A stretch of 64,000 nt of DNA from contig NZ_CP139195.1 in assembly GCF_034057115.1 (NCBI RefSeq), positions 1,364,001 to 1,428,000 of the forward strand, given 5' to 3'. Position 1 is the first letter of the stretch, and the number at the start of each line of letters is the position of its first letter. The notes beneath the pieces are model-generated. The model was given only the letters and a program-made list of their open reading frames with translations. It was not told the DNA's origin and searched no databases. The position numbers were made by a program, and so were the translations under genes. The stretch comes from Pseudomonas sp. AN-1. Its GTDB lineage: Bacteria > Pseudomonadota > Gammaproteobacteria > Pseudomonadales > Pseudomonadaceae. Positions 55,666-64,000 of this stretch are shown here, piece by piece.

Positions 55666-56232
55666 TCAGGCCACGCCGAGGCGGGCCGGGTGTGCACGCA
55701 AGGCAAGGGACGGCAGGGCGCGCTCGACGGCGAGCGCAATGCGTTCGTGCAGCGCCGGGGTGGCGATGCGGTAGTTGTCGAAATCGGTTTCGGCGCCGTA
55801 CACGCCGATCGGCAGGGTCTGCGCCTGGAAGAAGGCGAACAGCGGGCGCAGCTGGTGGTCGATGGCCAGCGCATGGCGGTCGCTGCCGCCGGTGGCGGCG
55901 AGCAGCACCGGCACGCCCTCCAGCGCCTGGTGGTCGACGAAGTCGAACAGGTGCTTGAACAGGCCGGTGTAGGAGGCGCGGTAGATCGGGCTGGCGGCGA
56001 TCAGCAGGTCGGCGTTCTCGATGGCCAGCAGGTCGTCGCGCACGGACTGCGGCAGTTGCTCGCGCTTGAGCACCCCGGCGAACTGCGGGCCGACCTCTGC
56101 CAGCTCGACCAGGCGCACCTCGATCGGCAGCGCCTGCTGCAGTTGCGCCAGCAGCGCCTTGACCAGCACCAGGGTGCGCGATGGCTGCTGCACGCTGCCG
56201 GACACCGCGACCACCTTCAGTTTCTTGCTCAT
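55666..56232 (-). CDS. NAD(P)H-dependent FMN reductase (MsuE/SfnF type)
   Basis: The 188-residue reductase MSKKLKVVAVSGSVQQPSRT is the second one in the window. It has the phosphate loop GSVQQPSRT and the ASPIYRASYTGLFKHLFDFV and ATGGSDRHALAIDHQLRPLF blocks shared with the SfnE-type protein at 45911. It supplies FMNH2 directly to SfnG, with which it forms an operon. Confidence 0.92.
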   Translation of the reverse strand: MSKKLKVVAVSGSVQQPSRTLVLVKALLAQLQQALPIEVRLVELAEVGPQFAGVLKREQLPQSVRDDLLAIENADLLIAASPIYRASYTGLFKHLFDFVDHQALEGVPVLLAATGGSDRHALAIDHQLRPLFAFFQAQTLPIGVYGAETDFDNYRIATPALHERIALAVERALPSLALRAHPARLGVA

Positions 56233-56283
56233 CGCTCAGCCTCGTTGCCAAGGGCGCCGGAGCGGCACCCGCAAGAGACCTAG

Positions 56284-56299
56284 AGCAGCAACCGTGCCA
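56284..56299 (-). promoter_or_regulatory. Sigma-54 promoter of the FMN reductase-sfnG-ABC operon
   Basis: On the minus strand TGGCACGGTTGCTGCT has GG-N10-GC spacing. TTAAAAGGATTTTATAAG precedes it, much like the element before sfnE. It lies 52 nt upstream of the reductase ATG. The 404-nt divergent gap (56233-56636) contains only regulatory sequence as far as I can see. Confidence 0.85.
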
Positions 56300-56317
56300 C
56301 TTATAAAATCCTTTTAA

Positions 56318-56330
56318 TATCAATGATTTA
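56318..56330. promoter_or_regulatory. IHF consensus site
   Basis: TATCAATGATTTA matches WATCAANNNNTTR exactly. It lies between the -24 element at 56299 and the CAACAG/CTGTTG-type blocks at 56380-56389 (AACAGCTGTT) and 56452-56456, the usual place for DNA bending in sigma-54 activation. Confidence 0.55.
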
Positions 56331-56553
56331 GATTGATATCAGGGATTCTGCGCAGTGTCCCGATCCGAGCAGGCTGCTGAACAGCTGTTGCCTGGCGCAC
56401 AGCTGGAAGGAGAACAGTCCGCAGAAACCGGGCTCTCCCGGCGGGCAGCCACTGTTGCCTGAGCAGCAGTCGGCCAGCAACCTGCCCCGAAGCCAACAGC
56501 GCACATTCCCTATCGAAACGCTGGAGGCCGCATGAATACTGGCCTGCAGCACT

Positions 56554-56569
56554 TGGCACGCGCTGTGCC
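56554..56569 (+). promoter_or_regulatory. Probable sigma-54 promoter of the 56637 gene
   Basis: TGGCACGCGCTGTGCC keeps GG-N10-GC but has GTGC in place of TTGC at -12. It lies 68 nt before the ATG at 56637 and supports that start over the in-frame ATG at 56532. Confidence 0.65.
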
Positions 56570-56636
56570 ATGCATCTGTCAACGGCACCCGCGGCCATCC
56601 AGGCCGCCCCAGCAGACCGTTCACAGGAGCCCTGTC

Positions 56637-57878
56637 ATGACTGCCCAGCAACAACTGAATACGCTTTCCACCGGCGCCGACTACGAACAACTGGCCGCGC
56701 GCTTCCGGCCGATCTTCGCGCGCATCGCCGCAGGCGCCGTCGAGCGCGAGCGCAGCCGCAGCCTGCCCTTCGAGCCGATCCAGTGGCTGAAGGAAGCCGG
56801 CTTCGGCGCCGTGCGCGTGCCGGTGGCCTACGGCGGCGCCGGCGCCTCGCTGCCGCAGCTGTTCCAGCTGCTGATCGAGCTGGCCGAAGCCGACTCCAGC
56901 GTGCCGCAGGCCCTGCGCGGCCACTTCGCCTTCGTCGAGGACCGCCTCAACGCCCACGCCAGCGTGCCGCAGGACAAGTGGTTCGCCCGTTTCGTCGCCG
57001 GCGAGCTGGTCGGCAACGCCTGGACCGAGGTCGGCGCGGTGAAGATCGGCGAAGTCGGCACCCGGGTCAGCCAGAAGGACGGCAAGTGGGTGGTCAACGG
57101 CACCAAGTACTACAGCACCGGGAGCATCTTCGCCGACTGGATCGACCTGTTCGCCCAGCGCGACGACAACGGCCGCAACGTGATCGCCGCGGTCAGCACC
57201 CACCAGGGCGGCGTGCAGCAGAGCGACGACTGGGACGGCTTCGGCCAGCGCACCACCGGCAGCGGCACCTCGGTATTCACCGATGCCGTGGTCGAGGAGG
57301 AGAACCTCCTCGACTTCGACACCCGCTTCAAATACCAGACCGCCTTCTACCAGCTGGTGCTGATCGCCGTGCTGGCCGGCAGCGGCCGCGCCGCGCTGCG
57401 CGACTTCTCCCGCGAGGTACGCGAGCGCACGCGCATCTTCAGCACCGGCAACGCCCCGCGGGTCAGCCAGGACGCCCAGGTGCTGCAGGTGATCGGCAAG
57501 GCCTCGGCCCAGGTCTACGCCGCCGAGGCCACCGCCCTGCGTGCAGCCATTCCGGCGCAGCGCGCCTACGAGGCGCGCTTCGGCAACGACGCGGCCGCCG
57601 AGCATGCCGCCAACGTCGCCGCCGAACTGGAGTCGGCGCAGGCCCAGGTGGTGATCGCCGACCTGGCGCTGCGCGTCACCACCGACCTGTTCAACACCCT
57701 GGGTGCCTCGGCGACCAGCGAGAAGAAGCAGCTCGACCGCCACTGGCGCAACGCGCGCACCGCCGCCTCGCACAACCCGCTGATCTACAAGGAGCGCATC
57801 ATCGGCGACTGGGAAGTCAACGGCAGCGAGCCGCCCTACGTCTGGCAGATCGGCAGCGGCCCTTCCGCCGCCAAGTGA
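56637..57878 (+). CDS. Acyl-CoA-dehydrogenase-fold flavin monooxygenase (SfnB/DszC-like)
   Basis: The 413-residue protein starts MTAQQQLNTLSTGADYEQLA behind CAGGAG. It contains AGFGAVRVPVAYGGAGASLPQL, NGTKYYSTGSIFADWIDLFA and LDRHWRNARTAASHNPLIYKERIIGDW, the end motif shared with DszC-type oxygenases and the protein at 58983. It is likely a reduced-flavin-dependent oxygenase in organosulfur use. It is divergent from the sfnG operon, with both served by sigma-54 promoters. Confidence 0.85.
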   Translation: MTAQQQLNTLSTGADYEQLAARFRPIFARIAAGAVERERSRSLPFEPIQWLKEAGFGAVRVPVAYGGAGASLPQLFQLLIELAEADSSVPQALRGHFAFVEDRLNAHASVPQDKWFARFVAGELVGNAWTEVGAVKIGEVGTRVSQKDGKWVVNGTKYYSTGSIFADWIDLFAQRDDNGRNVIAAVSTHQGGVQQSDDWDGFGQRTTGSGTSVFTDAVVEEENLLDFDTRFKYQTAFYQLVLIAVLAGSGRAALRDFSREVRERTRIFSTGNAPRVSQDAQVLQVIGKASAQVYAAEATALRAAIPAQRAYEARFGNDAAAEHAANVAAELESAQAQVVIADLALRVTTDLFNTLGASATSEKKQLDRHWRNARTAASHNPLIYKERIIGDWEVNGSEPPYVWQIGSGPSAAK

Positions 57879-57892
57879 CCGGGAGCGCCGCC

Positions 57893-58039
57893 ATGCCGAA
57901 ATTCCTGCAACTGTGCTTCGAAGGCCTCGCCCTGCTGCTGCGCGGCAGCATCGAGCAGCCCGCCATGGCGGCCGAGGAGCAGTACCTGGCGCTAGTCGAC
58001 TGCCGCATCAGCCATTGCCCGCCGCTCCCGCGCGACTGA
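57893..58039 (+). CDS. Small hypothetical protein, 48 residues
   Basis: The frame MPKFLQLCFEGLALLLRGSI starts 14 nt after the preceding stop behind GGGAG and ends PLPRD. It has one moderately hydrophobic stretch and two cysteines (VDCRISHC). Position and ribosome-binding site favour a real coupled gene, but no family is recognised. Confidence 0.4.
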   Translation: MPKFLQLCFEGLALLLRGSIEQPAMAAEEQYLALVDCRISHCPPLPRD

Positions 58040-58217
58040 GCGCCCCATCCCCCCTGCCCCGAGGCCAGCGCTTGCGCTGGCCTTTTTGCATCGGCAATTG
58101 CCCCGCTGCAGCCGGTGTTCCGCCACCAACAGCGGTTCATCAGCGCTGTTTTCCGGCACACAGCCCCGCCAGCCAAAAAATCCTTAAAAGTCCTTTAAAA
58201 ACAATCACTTAAGAATA

Positions 58218-58233
58218 TGGCACGAAGCCTGCT
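58218..58233 (+). promoter_or_regulatory. Sigma-54 promoter upstream of the OmpW gene
   Basis: TGGCACGAAGCCTGCT has GG-N10-GC spacing and one mismatch in TTGC. AACAGCG (58128-58134) and CGCTGTT (58144-58150), about 70-90 bp upstream, resemble the other enhancer repeats, and an AT-rich AAAATCCTTAAAAGTCC stretch lies between. The 300-nt gap 58040-58339 shows no gene. Confidence 0.75.
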
Positions 58234-58339
58234 CTAGTCCTTGTGCAACCCCTGCCGACCGGACGTACGGACGCGTGGAGCGCCCCGTAGCGCGGCCCTG
58301 CGCCGCATTCGCACAACAGCACGTACAAGGAAATACCGC

Positions 58340-58945
58340 ATGTCACTGCACTGGCTCAGCCATGCCACCCTCGGCGCACTGCTCCTCGCCGGCAGCCTCG
58401 GCGCCCACGCTACCGACAGCCCCTGGCAGGCGCGGATCGGCGTCAGCAAGATCGTCCCCACCTCCGACTCCGGCAGCATCCTGCCCGGCGAGGTGGACAT
58501 CGACAGCGACACCGGCCCGACCTTCAACCTGGCCTACTTCCTCACCCCCAACCTGGCCATCGACGTGCTCGGCGGCCTGCCGTTCAAGCACGACATCAAG
58601 CTCAACGGCAGCAAGATCGGCAGCACCAAGCAGCTGCCGCCGATCGTCTCGCTGCAGTACCACTTCGCCCCCGAGGCGCGCCTGCGCCCCTTCGTCGGCG
58701 TCGGCCTCAACTACACGTACTTCTACGACGAGAAGCTGGACAACGGCGCCGACCTCGAACTCTCCGACTCCTGGGGCGCCGCCTTCCAGGTCGGCCTCGA
58801 TTTCGCCCTCGACGACAACTGGAGCGTCGGCGGCGACGTGCGCTACGCCGATATCGACAGCACCGTGAAGGTCGACGGCGTCAAGGTCGGCAGCGTCGCC
58901 GTCGACCCCACGGTGTACAGCCTCAATCTCGGCTACCGCTTCTGA
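58340..58945 (+). CDS. OmpW family outer membrane protein
   Basis: The 201-residue protein has a signal peptide cleaved near GAHATDSPW and an eight-strand barrel pattern: WQARIGVSKIVPTSDSG, FNLAYFLTPNLAIDVLGGLPFKHDI, LQYHFAPEARLRPFVGVGLNYTYFYDEKL and a terminal YSLNLGYRF. OmpW barrels pass small hydrophobic molecules. Behind a sigma-54 promoter and before an SfnB-like gene, it may let organosulfur compounds through the outer membrane. Confidence 0.9.
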   Translation: MSLHWLSHATLGALLLAGSLGAHATDSPWQARIGVSKIVPTSDSGSILPGEVDIDSDTGPTFNLAYFLTPNLAIDVLGGLPFKHDIKLNGSKIGSTKQLPPIVSLQYHFAPEARLRPFVGVGLNYTYFYDEKLDNGADLELSDSWGAAFQVGLDFALDDNWSVGGDVRYADIDSTVKVDGVKVGSVAVDPTVYSLNLGYRF

Positions 58946-58982
58946 ACTCCCTCCCCCCCTACCCAGCACAAGGAAACCCGCC

Positions 58983-60224
58983 ATGAGCGAACAGCAAATT
59001 GCCGACCGCGTCGTCGACCCCTACCTGCAACCGCTGCCGACCCGACCGGCGCACCGCATCCGGAGCGATGCCGAGGCCATCGAGATTGCCCGCGCCCTGG
59101 CCGCCGACTTCGCCCGTGAGGCCGCCCAGCGCGACCGCGAGCGCCGCCTGCCGATCGACGAACTCAACGCCTTCTCGCAGAGCGGCCTGTGGGGCATCAC
59201 CGTGCCCAGGGCCTACGGCGGCGCCGAGGTGAGCTATCGCACCGTCGCCGAAGTGATCAAGACCATCGCCGCCGCCGACCCCTCGCTGGCCCAGCTGCCG
59301 CAGAACCACCTGGTCATCGTCGACCACATCCGCCTGGACGGCACCGAGGAACAGAAGCGCCACTTCTTCGGCCTGGTGCTCGACGGCGTGCGCTTCGGCA
59401 ACGCCTTCTCCGAGCGCAACAGCCGTACCGTGGCCGACTTCGAGACGCGCATCGAGCCGGAAGGCGACGGCTTCCGCGTCAACGGTCAGAAGTTCTATTC
59501 CAGCGGCGCCCTGCTCGCCCACTGGGTGCCCACCGTTGCCGTGGACGCCGAGAAGCGCCCGCACCTGGCCTTCATCCCGCGCGACACCGAGAATCTGCGG
59601 GTGATCAACGACTGGTCCGGCTTCGGCCAGCGCACCACCGCCAGCGGCACCGTGCTGATCGAGAACGTCACGGTTCCGGCCTCACACGTAGTGCCGGTCT
59701 ACAACGCCTTCGCCAACCCCACCGCCGCCGGCCCGATCTCGCAGTTCCTGCAGGCCGCCATCGACGCCGGCATCGCCCGCGGCGCGCTGGCCGAGACCAT
59801 CGCCCAGGTGCGCCGCAACGCCCGTGCCTGGATCGACTCGGGCCTCGAGTTCGCCCACCAGGACCCGTACAGCATCCAGGCGGTCGGCGACCTGCAGATC
59901 CGCCAGCGCGCCGCCGAGGCGGTGCTCGACCTGGCCGCCGACCAGATCCAGATCGCCGTCGATACCCCCAACGAGGACACTGTCGCCGAAGCCTCCATCC
60001 TGGTCGCCGAAGCCAAGGTGCTGACCACCGAGGTCGCCATCCAGGCGACCAACAAGCTGTTCGAACTGATCGGCACCCGCTCCACCCTCGAGGAGTACAA
60101 CCTCGACCGCCACTGGCGCAACGCGCGCACCCACACCCTGCACGACCCGGTGCGCTGGAAGTTCCATGCGGTGGGCAACTACTACCTGAACGGCATCAAG
60201 CCGCCGCGCCATCCGTGGCTGTGA
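58983..60224 (+). CDS. sfnB: SfnB-family sulfur acquisition oxidoreductase
   Basis: The 413-residue acyl-CoA-dehydrogenase-fold protein has RSDAEAIEIARALAADFAREAAQRD near the N-terminus, GLWGITVPRAYGGAEVSY, FGNAFSERNSRTVADFETRIE and NLDRHWRNARTHTLHDPVRWKFHAVGNYYLNG. This matches the SfnB group named in sulfone-using Pseudomonas. It follows the OmpW gene after 37 nt and is the last gene before a terminator at 60251. Confidence 0.9.
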   Translation: MSEQQIADRVVDPYLQPLPTRPAHRIRSDAEAIEIARALAADFAREAAQRDRERRLPIDELNAFSQSGLWGITVPRAYGGAEVSYRTVAEVIKTIAAADPSLAQLPQNHLVIVDHIRLDGTEEQKRHFFGLVLDGVRFGNAFSERNSRTVADFETRIEPEGDGFRVNGQKFYSSGALLAHWVPTVAVDAEKRPHLAFIPRDTENLRVINDWSGFGQRTTASGTVLIENVTVPASHVVPVYNAFANPTAAGPISQFLQAAIDAGIARGALAETIAQVRRNARAWIDSGLEFAHQDPYSIQAVGDLQIRQRAAEAVLDLAADQIQIAVDTPNEDTVAEASILVAEAKVLTTEVAIQATNKLFELIGTRSTLEEYNLDRHWRNARTHTLHDPVRWKFHAVGNYYLNGIKPPRHPWL

Positions 60225-60250
60225 CGCGCTGATCCGCTTTACGGAGTGAA

Positions 60251-60284
60251 GAAAGCCCCGCGGCCGAAAGGCAGCGGGGCTTTC
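60251..60284. terminator. Bidirectional terminator between sfnB and chrA
   Basis: GAAAGCCCCGC (60251-60261) pairs perfectly with GCGGGGCTTTC (60274-60284) around a 12-nt loop. Short T runs on both strands allow it to serve both convergent genes. Confidence 0.8.
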
Positions 60285-60324
60285 GCATGAGCAGGCACGA
60301 GTACCTGGGATGGTGGGTACGCCC

Positions 60325-61686
60325 TCACGGCAGGAGCATGTGCAGACCCAGCCCCGCCACGGCGCATGCTGCGATGACGTGGATGACGTTGCACCTGAAG
60401 CGGAACAGCGCCACTGCCGCGCCCAGCGCGAGCAGCAGCGACGGCCAGTCGAAACGGCCGGCGAAGCCCTCCGGCCACAGCACGTGATAACCGAAGAACA
60501 GCGCCAGATTGAGGATCACCCCCACCACGGCCGCGGTGATCGCGGTCAGCGGCGCGGTGAACTTGAGGTCGCCATGGGTGGACTCGACCAGCGGCCCGCC
60601 GGCGAGGATGAACAGGAACGACGGCAGGAAGGTGAACCAGGTGACCAGGCAGGCGGCAACCGCGCCAGCGAGGAACGGCGCATCGGGGCCGAAAAGGGCC
60701 TTCAGGTAGCCGCCCACGAAGCCGACGAAGGCCACCACCATGATCAGCGGTCCCGGCGTGGTCTCCCCCAGGGCCAGGCCGTCGATCATCTGCGTCGGAC
60801 TCAGCCAGCCGAAACGCTCGACCGCGCCCTGGTAGACATAGGGCAGTACCGCATAGGCGCCACCGAAGGTGACCAGGGCCGCCTTGGTGAAGAACCAGCC
60901 CATCTGGGTCAGCGTGTGGCTCCAGCCCAACGACGCCGTCAACAGGCCCATCGGCACCAGCCACAGCAGGCCACCGACCAGCGCCACCTGCGCCAGGCGT
61001 CTCCAGCGGAAACGGACATGCTCCGGCGGCGGGGTGTGGTCGTCGATCAGGGCGGGGCCGAACGCCTTGTCGGACTGCCCATGACCGCCGCCGACCCTGA
61101 ACTTTTCCGGGGCCAGGCGCCCGCCGATGTAGCCGAGCAGTGCCGCCGCCACCACGATGGCCGGAAACGGCACCTTCAGGGCGAAGATGGCCACGAAGGA
61201 GGCCGCGGCAATCGCCCACAGCCATTCGTTCTTCAGCGCCCGCGAACCGATGCGGTGGGCCGCCTGCACGACGATGGCGGTCACCGCTGGCTTGATACCG
61301 TAGAACAGTCCGGCCACCACGGGGACGTCACCGAAGGCGATATAGACCCACGACAGGACAATCAGGATCAGCAGCGAGGGCAGCACGAACAGCGCCCCGG
61401 CGACTATGCCACCCCAGCTGCGGTGCATCAGCCAGCCGATATAGGTGGCCAACTGCTGGGCCTCCGGACCGGGCAGGACCATGCAGTAATTGAGCGCATG
61501 CAGGAAGCGCCGCTCCGATATCCAGCGCCGCCGCTCGACCAGTTCCTGATGCATGATCGAGATCTGCCCGGCGGGTCCGCCGAAACTGATGAAGCCGAGC
61601 TTGAGCCAGAAGGCGAAGGCCTGCCAGAAGCTGACCGGGGGCGTGGCCGAGACGGCCTCGGAATGCGGTGTGGTGGTCTGGGTCAT
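60325..61686 (-). CDS. chrA: Chromate transporter ChrA
   Basis: The 453-residue long-form CHR transporter carries two homologous halves, each with the family start: FWLKLGFISFGGPAGQISIMHQELV near residue 27 and GWFFTKAALVTFGGAYAVLPYVYQ near residue 270, then GETTPGPLIMVVAFVGFVGGYLK. It exports chromate. GGAGG precedes its ATG, which overlaps the chrB stop by four bases. Chromate enters through sulfate permeases, so a place beside sulfur uptake genes makes sense. Confidence 0.95.
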   Translation of the reverse strand: MTQTTTPHSEAVSATPPVSFWQAFAFWLKLGFISFGGPAGQISIMHQELVERRRWISERRFLHALNYCMVLPGPEAQQLATYIGWLMHRSWGGIVAGALFVLPSLLILIVLSWVYIAFGDVPVVAGLFYGIKPAVTAIVVQAAHRIGSRALKNEWLWAIAAASFVAIFALKVPFPAIVVAAALLGYIGGRLAPEKFRVGGGHGQSDKAFGPALIDDHTPPPEHVRFRWRRLAQVALVGGLLWLVPMGLLTASLGWSHTLTQMGWFFTKAALVTFGGAYAVLPYVYQGAVERFGWLSPTQMIDGLALGETTPGPLIMVVAFVGFVGGYLKALFGPDAPFLAGAVAACLVTWFTFLPSFLFILAGGPLVESTHGDLKFTAPLTAITAAVVGVILNLALFFGYHVLWPEGFAGRFDWPSLLLALGAAVALFRFRCNVIHVIAACAVAGLGLHMLLP

Positions 61687-62621
61687 GGTGTGGGTCCTCC
61701 CTTCTCGAAACTGGCCAACAGCGCGTCGAATACCGCGCAGGCGGCATCCAGCAGGAGATCGTCGTCGTCGATGGTCGTGCGCAGGCCGGCCAGCACGCTC
61801 TCCACTCCGGTCGCCTCCGGCGGCTGGATGCCGCCGACGTCGAGGCCGTGCACAATCAGGCCCAGGCGTGCCAGCGCCGGCCGCTCCAGGCCGAAACTGG
61901 CGGTCAGTACCTCGAAGGTGACGCGGTTGCCGACGTGGCTGAAGGTGGCGCCGTCGAAATCGAAACCCAAGGCATCCGGCGGGCACTCCTCCGGGCTCGG
62001 CAGCCAGAGAATCCGCGCCCGGGCATCGATGAAGCGGCGAATCAGCCAGGCGCTGGCCAGGCGGTCCACCCAGGGACGCTGCCGTGTTGCCCAGACCCGC
62101 CCCTGGTAATCGCCAGGGTTGCGCGTGCCGATCTCGCCGGACAAGGCACTGGGCTCGTCCGGGGACAGGGTGCGCGCACAGGCCAACTCGAGCGCCTGCA
62201 GTGCGGCGTCGAGCTGGCGTTGCGGCTCCCCGGGAAAGAAGTCGATGGCGGACAAGCTGGCGAATGCCTTGCGCAGCTTGCGCGCCTGCCTGAGCGTATC
62301 GCTCACGCTATCGGGGCCAAGCGCTGCCTGTGCCTGCACGACCTCGGCGAGCAAAGCCGCATACTGCTCGCTGCGATCGAAAAGCGCCCGAAAGTCCTCC
62401 TGCTCAGGCGAGCAGACGCCAAGCAGCCGGGCGGTGCCGCCCCCCTCCCGCACCAGCGCCCCCAACCCATCGAGGATGCCCCGACAGTCCTCGCGGTCCG
62501 GCAACAGGTAGACGCCATCGCGCAACGTGGCCGCGCCGGAGGCCTTGAGGGCGCGCCAGATCCGCTGGCGCAGGGCGGCGTTTTCCGTAGGCAGGCTGAT
62601 GACGAGAGCCAACCAGGTCAT
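61683..62621 (-). CDS. chrB: Chromate resistance regulator ChrB
   Basis: The 312-residue protein starts MTWLALVISLPTENAALRQRIWRALKASGA and has a DGVYLLPDREDC motif of the N-terminal domain. The C-terminal chromate resistance domain (RVWATRQRPWVDRLASAWLIRRFIDARARILWL, FSHVGNRVTFEVL) follows. ChrB acts as a chromate-sensing regulator of chrBA. A perfect 20-bp palindrome 10 nt upstream of its start is the likely operator. Confidence 0.93.
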   Translation of the reverse strand: MTWLALVISLPTENAALRQRIWRALKASGAATLRDGVYLLPDREDCRGILDGLGALVREGGGTARLLGVCSPEQEDFRALFDRSEQYAALLAEVVQAQAALGPDSVSDTLRQARKLRKAFASLSAIDFFPGEPQRQLDAALQALELACARTLSPDEPSALSGEIGTRNPGDYQGRVWATRQRPWVDRLASAWLIRRFIDARARILWLPSPEECPPDALGFDFDGATFSHVGNRVTFEVLTASFGLERPALARLGLIVHGLDVGGIQPPEATGVESVLAGLRTTIDDDDLLLDAACAVFDALLASFEKGGPTP

Positions 62622-62631
62622 TGTGATTACC

Positions 62632-62651
62632 TTTCTACAAATTTGTAGAAA
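62632..62651. promoter_or_regulatory. 20-bp perfect palindrome, chrBA operator
   Basis: TTTCTACAAATTTGTAGAAA reads the same on both strands. It lies 11-30 nt upstream of the chrB ATG, in an AT-rich pocket of a GC-rich region, so repressor binding would block transcription or initiation. Confidence 0.8.
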
Positions 62652-62716
62652 AGTTATCACAATAAAGGAGCGGCACGTTATCGGCGCATCACGTCGAAGC
62701 CGTTACTTGCCACCGC

Positions 62717-63958
62717 TCACCCCCTGCCCTGCACCACCACCGGCAGCACCAGGCGATGGCCCAGGCGCTCGCGCTTGGTGGCGAGGTAGTGGTGGTTGGC
62801 GGGGTTGGCCGGCACCTCGTGGCCAAGCTGCCGCTGCACGCCGATGCCCAGCGCCTGCAGGGCGCGCGCCTTGGCCGGGTTGTTGCTGAGCAACTGCACC
62901 GAGCGCACGCCCAGGTGGCGGAGGATGGCGGCGGCAGCGCGGTAGTCGCGGGCGTCCACCGGCAGGCCGAGCGCCTGGTTGGCCTCCACGGTATCCAGCC
63001 CCATGTCCTGCAGGGCGTAGGCGCGCAACTTGTTGGCCAGGCCGATGCCGCGGCCCTCATGGCCGCTCAGGTAGAGCAGCGCCCCGCGCCCTTCGCGGGC
63101 GATGCGCGCCAGGGCGAGGTCTAACTGCTCGCCGCAGTCGCAGCGCAGCGAGCCGAGCACGTCGCCGGTCAGGCATTCGGAGTGCAGCCGGGTCAACAAC
63201 CCATCGCCGGCCACTTCACCAGCCAGCAGCACCGGGTATTCGCCGCCCGCGAAGGCGTACAGGTGCAAACGGAACTCGCCGTGGCGGGTCGGCAGGCGGG
63301 TCTCGGCAAGCAGTCGCGGTGCCGGTTCCGGGGCCAGTGCGTGGCGGTAGGCGATCAGCTGCTCGATGGTGATGATCGGCAGGCCGTGCTCGCGGGCGAA
63401 GGCCAGCAGTTCGGGGCGGCGCGCCATGCTGCCGTCGTCGTTGACGATCTCGCAAAGCACGCCCGCCGGCCGGCGCCCGGCGAGCACGGCCAGATCCAGC
63501 GCCGCCTCGGTATGCCCGGGGCGCTCGAGCACGCCGCCGGCTCGGGCGCGCAGCGGGAAGATATGGCCGGGACGGGCGAAGTCGTCCGGCTGCGAATCCG
63601 GGTCGGCCAGGGCATTGAGGGTCGCCGCGCGGTCGGCGGCGGAGATGCCGGTACTGGTGCCGTGGCGGTAGTCGACGCTGACGGTGAAGGCGGTCTGGTG
63701 CGACTCGGTATTGGCCTTGACCATCAGCGGCAGCTCGAGCGCATCGAGGCGCTCGCCGGGCAGTGCGACACAGACCAGGCCGCTGCTGTGGCGGACCAGA
63801 AAGGCCATCTGCGCGGGCGTGATGGCATCGGCGGCGATGATCAGATCGCCTTCGTTCTCGCGATCGGTGTCGTCGACCACGACGACGAATTCGCCGCGGG
63901 CGATGGCGGCAAGGGCGGTCTCGACGGTGTCGAAGGCGGCGTCGGCAAGTGCGGGCAT
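62717..63958 (-). CDS. ribBA: Bifunctional 3,4-dihydroxy-2-butanone 4-phosphate synthase/GTP cyclohydrolase II
   Basis: The 413-residue protein supplies both early riboflavin precursors. The N-terminal DHBP synthase domain has [15 protein letters not shown] near residue 27 and [16 protein letters not shown] near 98. The C-terminal GTP cyclohydrolase II domain keeps the zinc cysteines in [21 protein letters not shown] and the [20 protein letters not shown] motif, so both activities look intact. It lies 96 nt after the chrB start region on the same strand. Extra flavin is plausible for the FMN-dependent sulfur enzymes in this window. The last 42 nt upstream of it show no recognisable riboswitch. 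Confidence 0.93.
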   Translation of the reverse strand: MPALADAAFDTVETALAAIARGEFVVVVDDTDRENEGDLIIAADAITPAQMAFLVRHSSGLVCVALPGERLDALELPLMVKANTESHQTAFTVSVDYRHGTSTGISAADRAATLNALADPDSQPDDFARPGHIFPLRARAGGVLERPGHTEAALDLAVLAGRRPAGVLCEIVNDDGSMARRPELLAFAREHGLPIITIEQLIAYRHALAPEPAPRLLAETRLPTRHGEFRLHLYAFAGGEYPVLLAGEVAGDGLLTRLHSECLTGDVLGSLRCDCGEQLDLALARIAREGRGALLYLSGHEGRGIGLANKLRAYALQDMGLDTVEANQALGLPVDARDYRAAAAILRHLGVRSVQLLSNNPAKARALQALGIGVQRQLGHEVPANPANHHYLATKRERLGHRLVLPVVVQGRG

Positions 63959-64000
63959 GGCGGGTGAACCTGTACTGAAGAAATGGGCGCGCCCCGAGGC

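Noticed and set aside
56532-56636. Earlier start of the 56637 gene at the ATG at 56532
   Set aside because: The added sequence overlaps the sigma-54 promoter and does not look like the family; CAGGAG precedes the ATG at 56637.

Overview
The window is about 64 kb of GC-rich, densely coded bacterial chromosome. It resembles a Pseudomonas or a close relative: the protocatechuate (pca) genes, the QuiC-type dehydroshikimate dehydratase, OprD porin, OscA/Sbp, the sfnECR and sfnG sulfone genes, and GG-N10-GC sigma-54 promoters are all of pseudomonad type. Species assignment is not possible from sequence reading alone.

Region 1 (1-10 kb) is a quinate/shikimate-type catabolic block. It holds two related FAD dehydrogenases flanking a NIPSNAP protein, an MFS importer, a TetR regulator, QuiC (dehydroshikimate to protocatechuate) and an OprD porin. 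Two promoter regions share one layout: a TetR-like palindrome, a PcaR-like box and a TTGACC -35. A pair of gene relics (polB and a GFA protein) sits at 5.07-5.54 kb. Region 2 (10-13.6 kb) has a cupin, a GFA protein, AlkB, a Gfo/Idh/MocA oxidoreductase and a DMT transporter.

Region 3 (13.7-24.9 kb) encodes protocatechuate conversion to TCA-cycle intermediates: pcaC, pcaD, pcaB, pcaF, pcaJ, pcaI, regulator pcaR, an AEC transporter, zapE, pcaG, pcaH and regulator pcaQ, all on the minus strand. PcaR boxes precede pcaI and pcaR, and a PcaQ box precedes pcaH. Region 1 therefore makes protocatechuate and region 3 consumes it; shared PcaR-like boxes suggest joint control.

Region 4 (25.2-26.8 kb) is an accessory scar: a truncated HAD gene behind an AbrB-like gene, a dusA-type integration-site relic, a HicA-like toxin gene, and a decayed prokaryotic viperin (antiviral radical SAM) that lost its N-terminus and carries a frameshift.

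Region 5 (26.8-60.2 kb) is a very large sulfur-acquisition region: sulfate uptake (cysA, cysW, cysT, sbp, oscA), an ABC importer operon with AhpD-like and acyl-CoA-dehydrogenase-like proteins, a trans-sulfuration gene split by an ISL3-type insertion sequence, an SsuD-like monooxygenase with an amidohydrolase, rhodanese and serine acetyltransferase genes, sfnE-sfnC-sfnR, and an operon with an FMN reductase, SfnG, an AMP-binding-like protein and a branched-chain-amino-acid-type ABC importer. Two more acyl-CoA-dehydrogenase-like monooxygenases and an OmpW porin follow. Five sigma-54 promoters and repeated CAACAG/CTGTTG inverted repeats tie this block to SfnR. Region 6 (60.3-64 kb) holds a chrBA chromate-resistance operon with a 20-bp palindromic operator, and ribBA, whose flavin product the FMN-dependent monooxygenases need.

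Three copies of a double-hairpin repeat, with stems that change in a compensating way, lie at 14.2, 16.5 and 52.5 kb.
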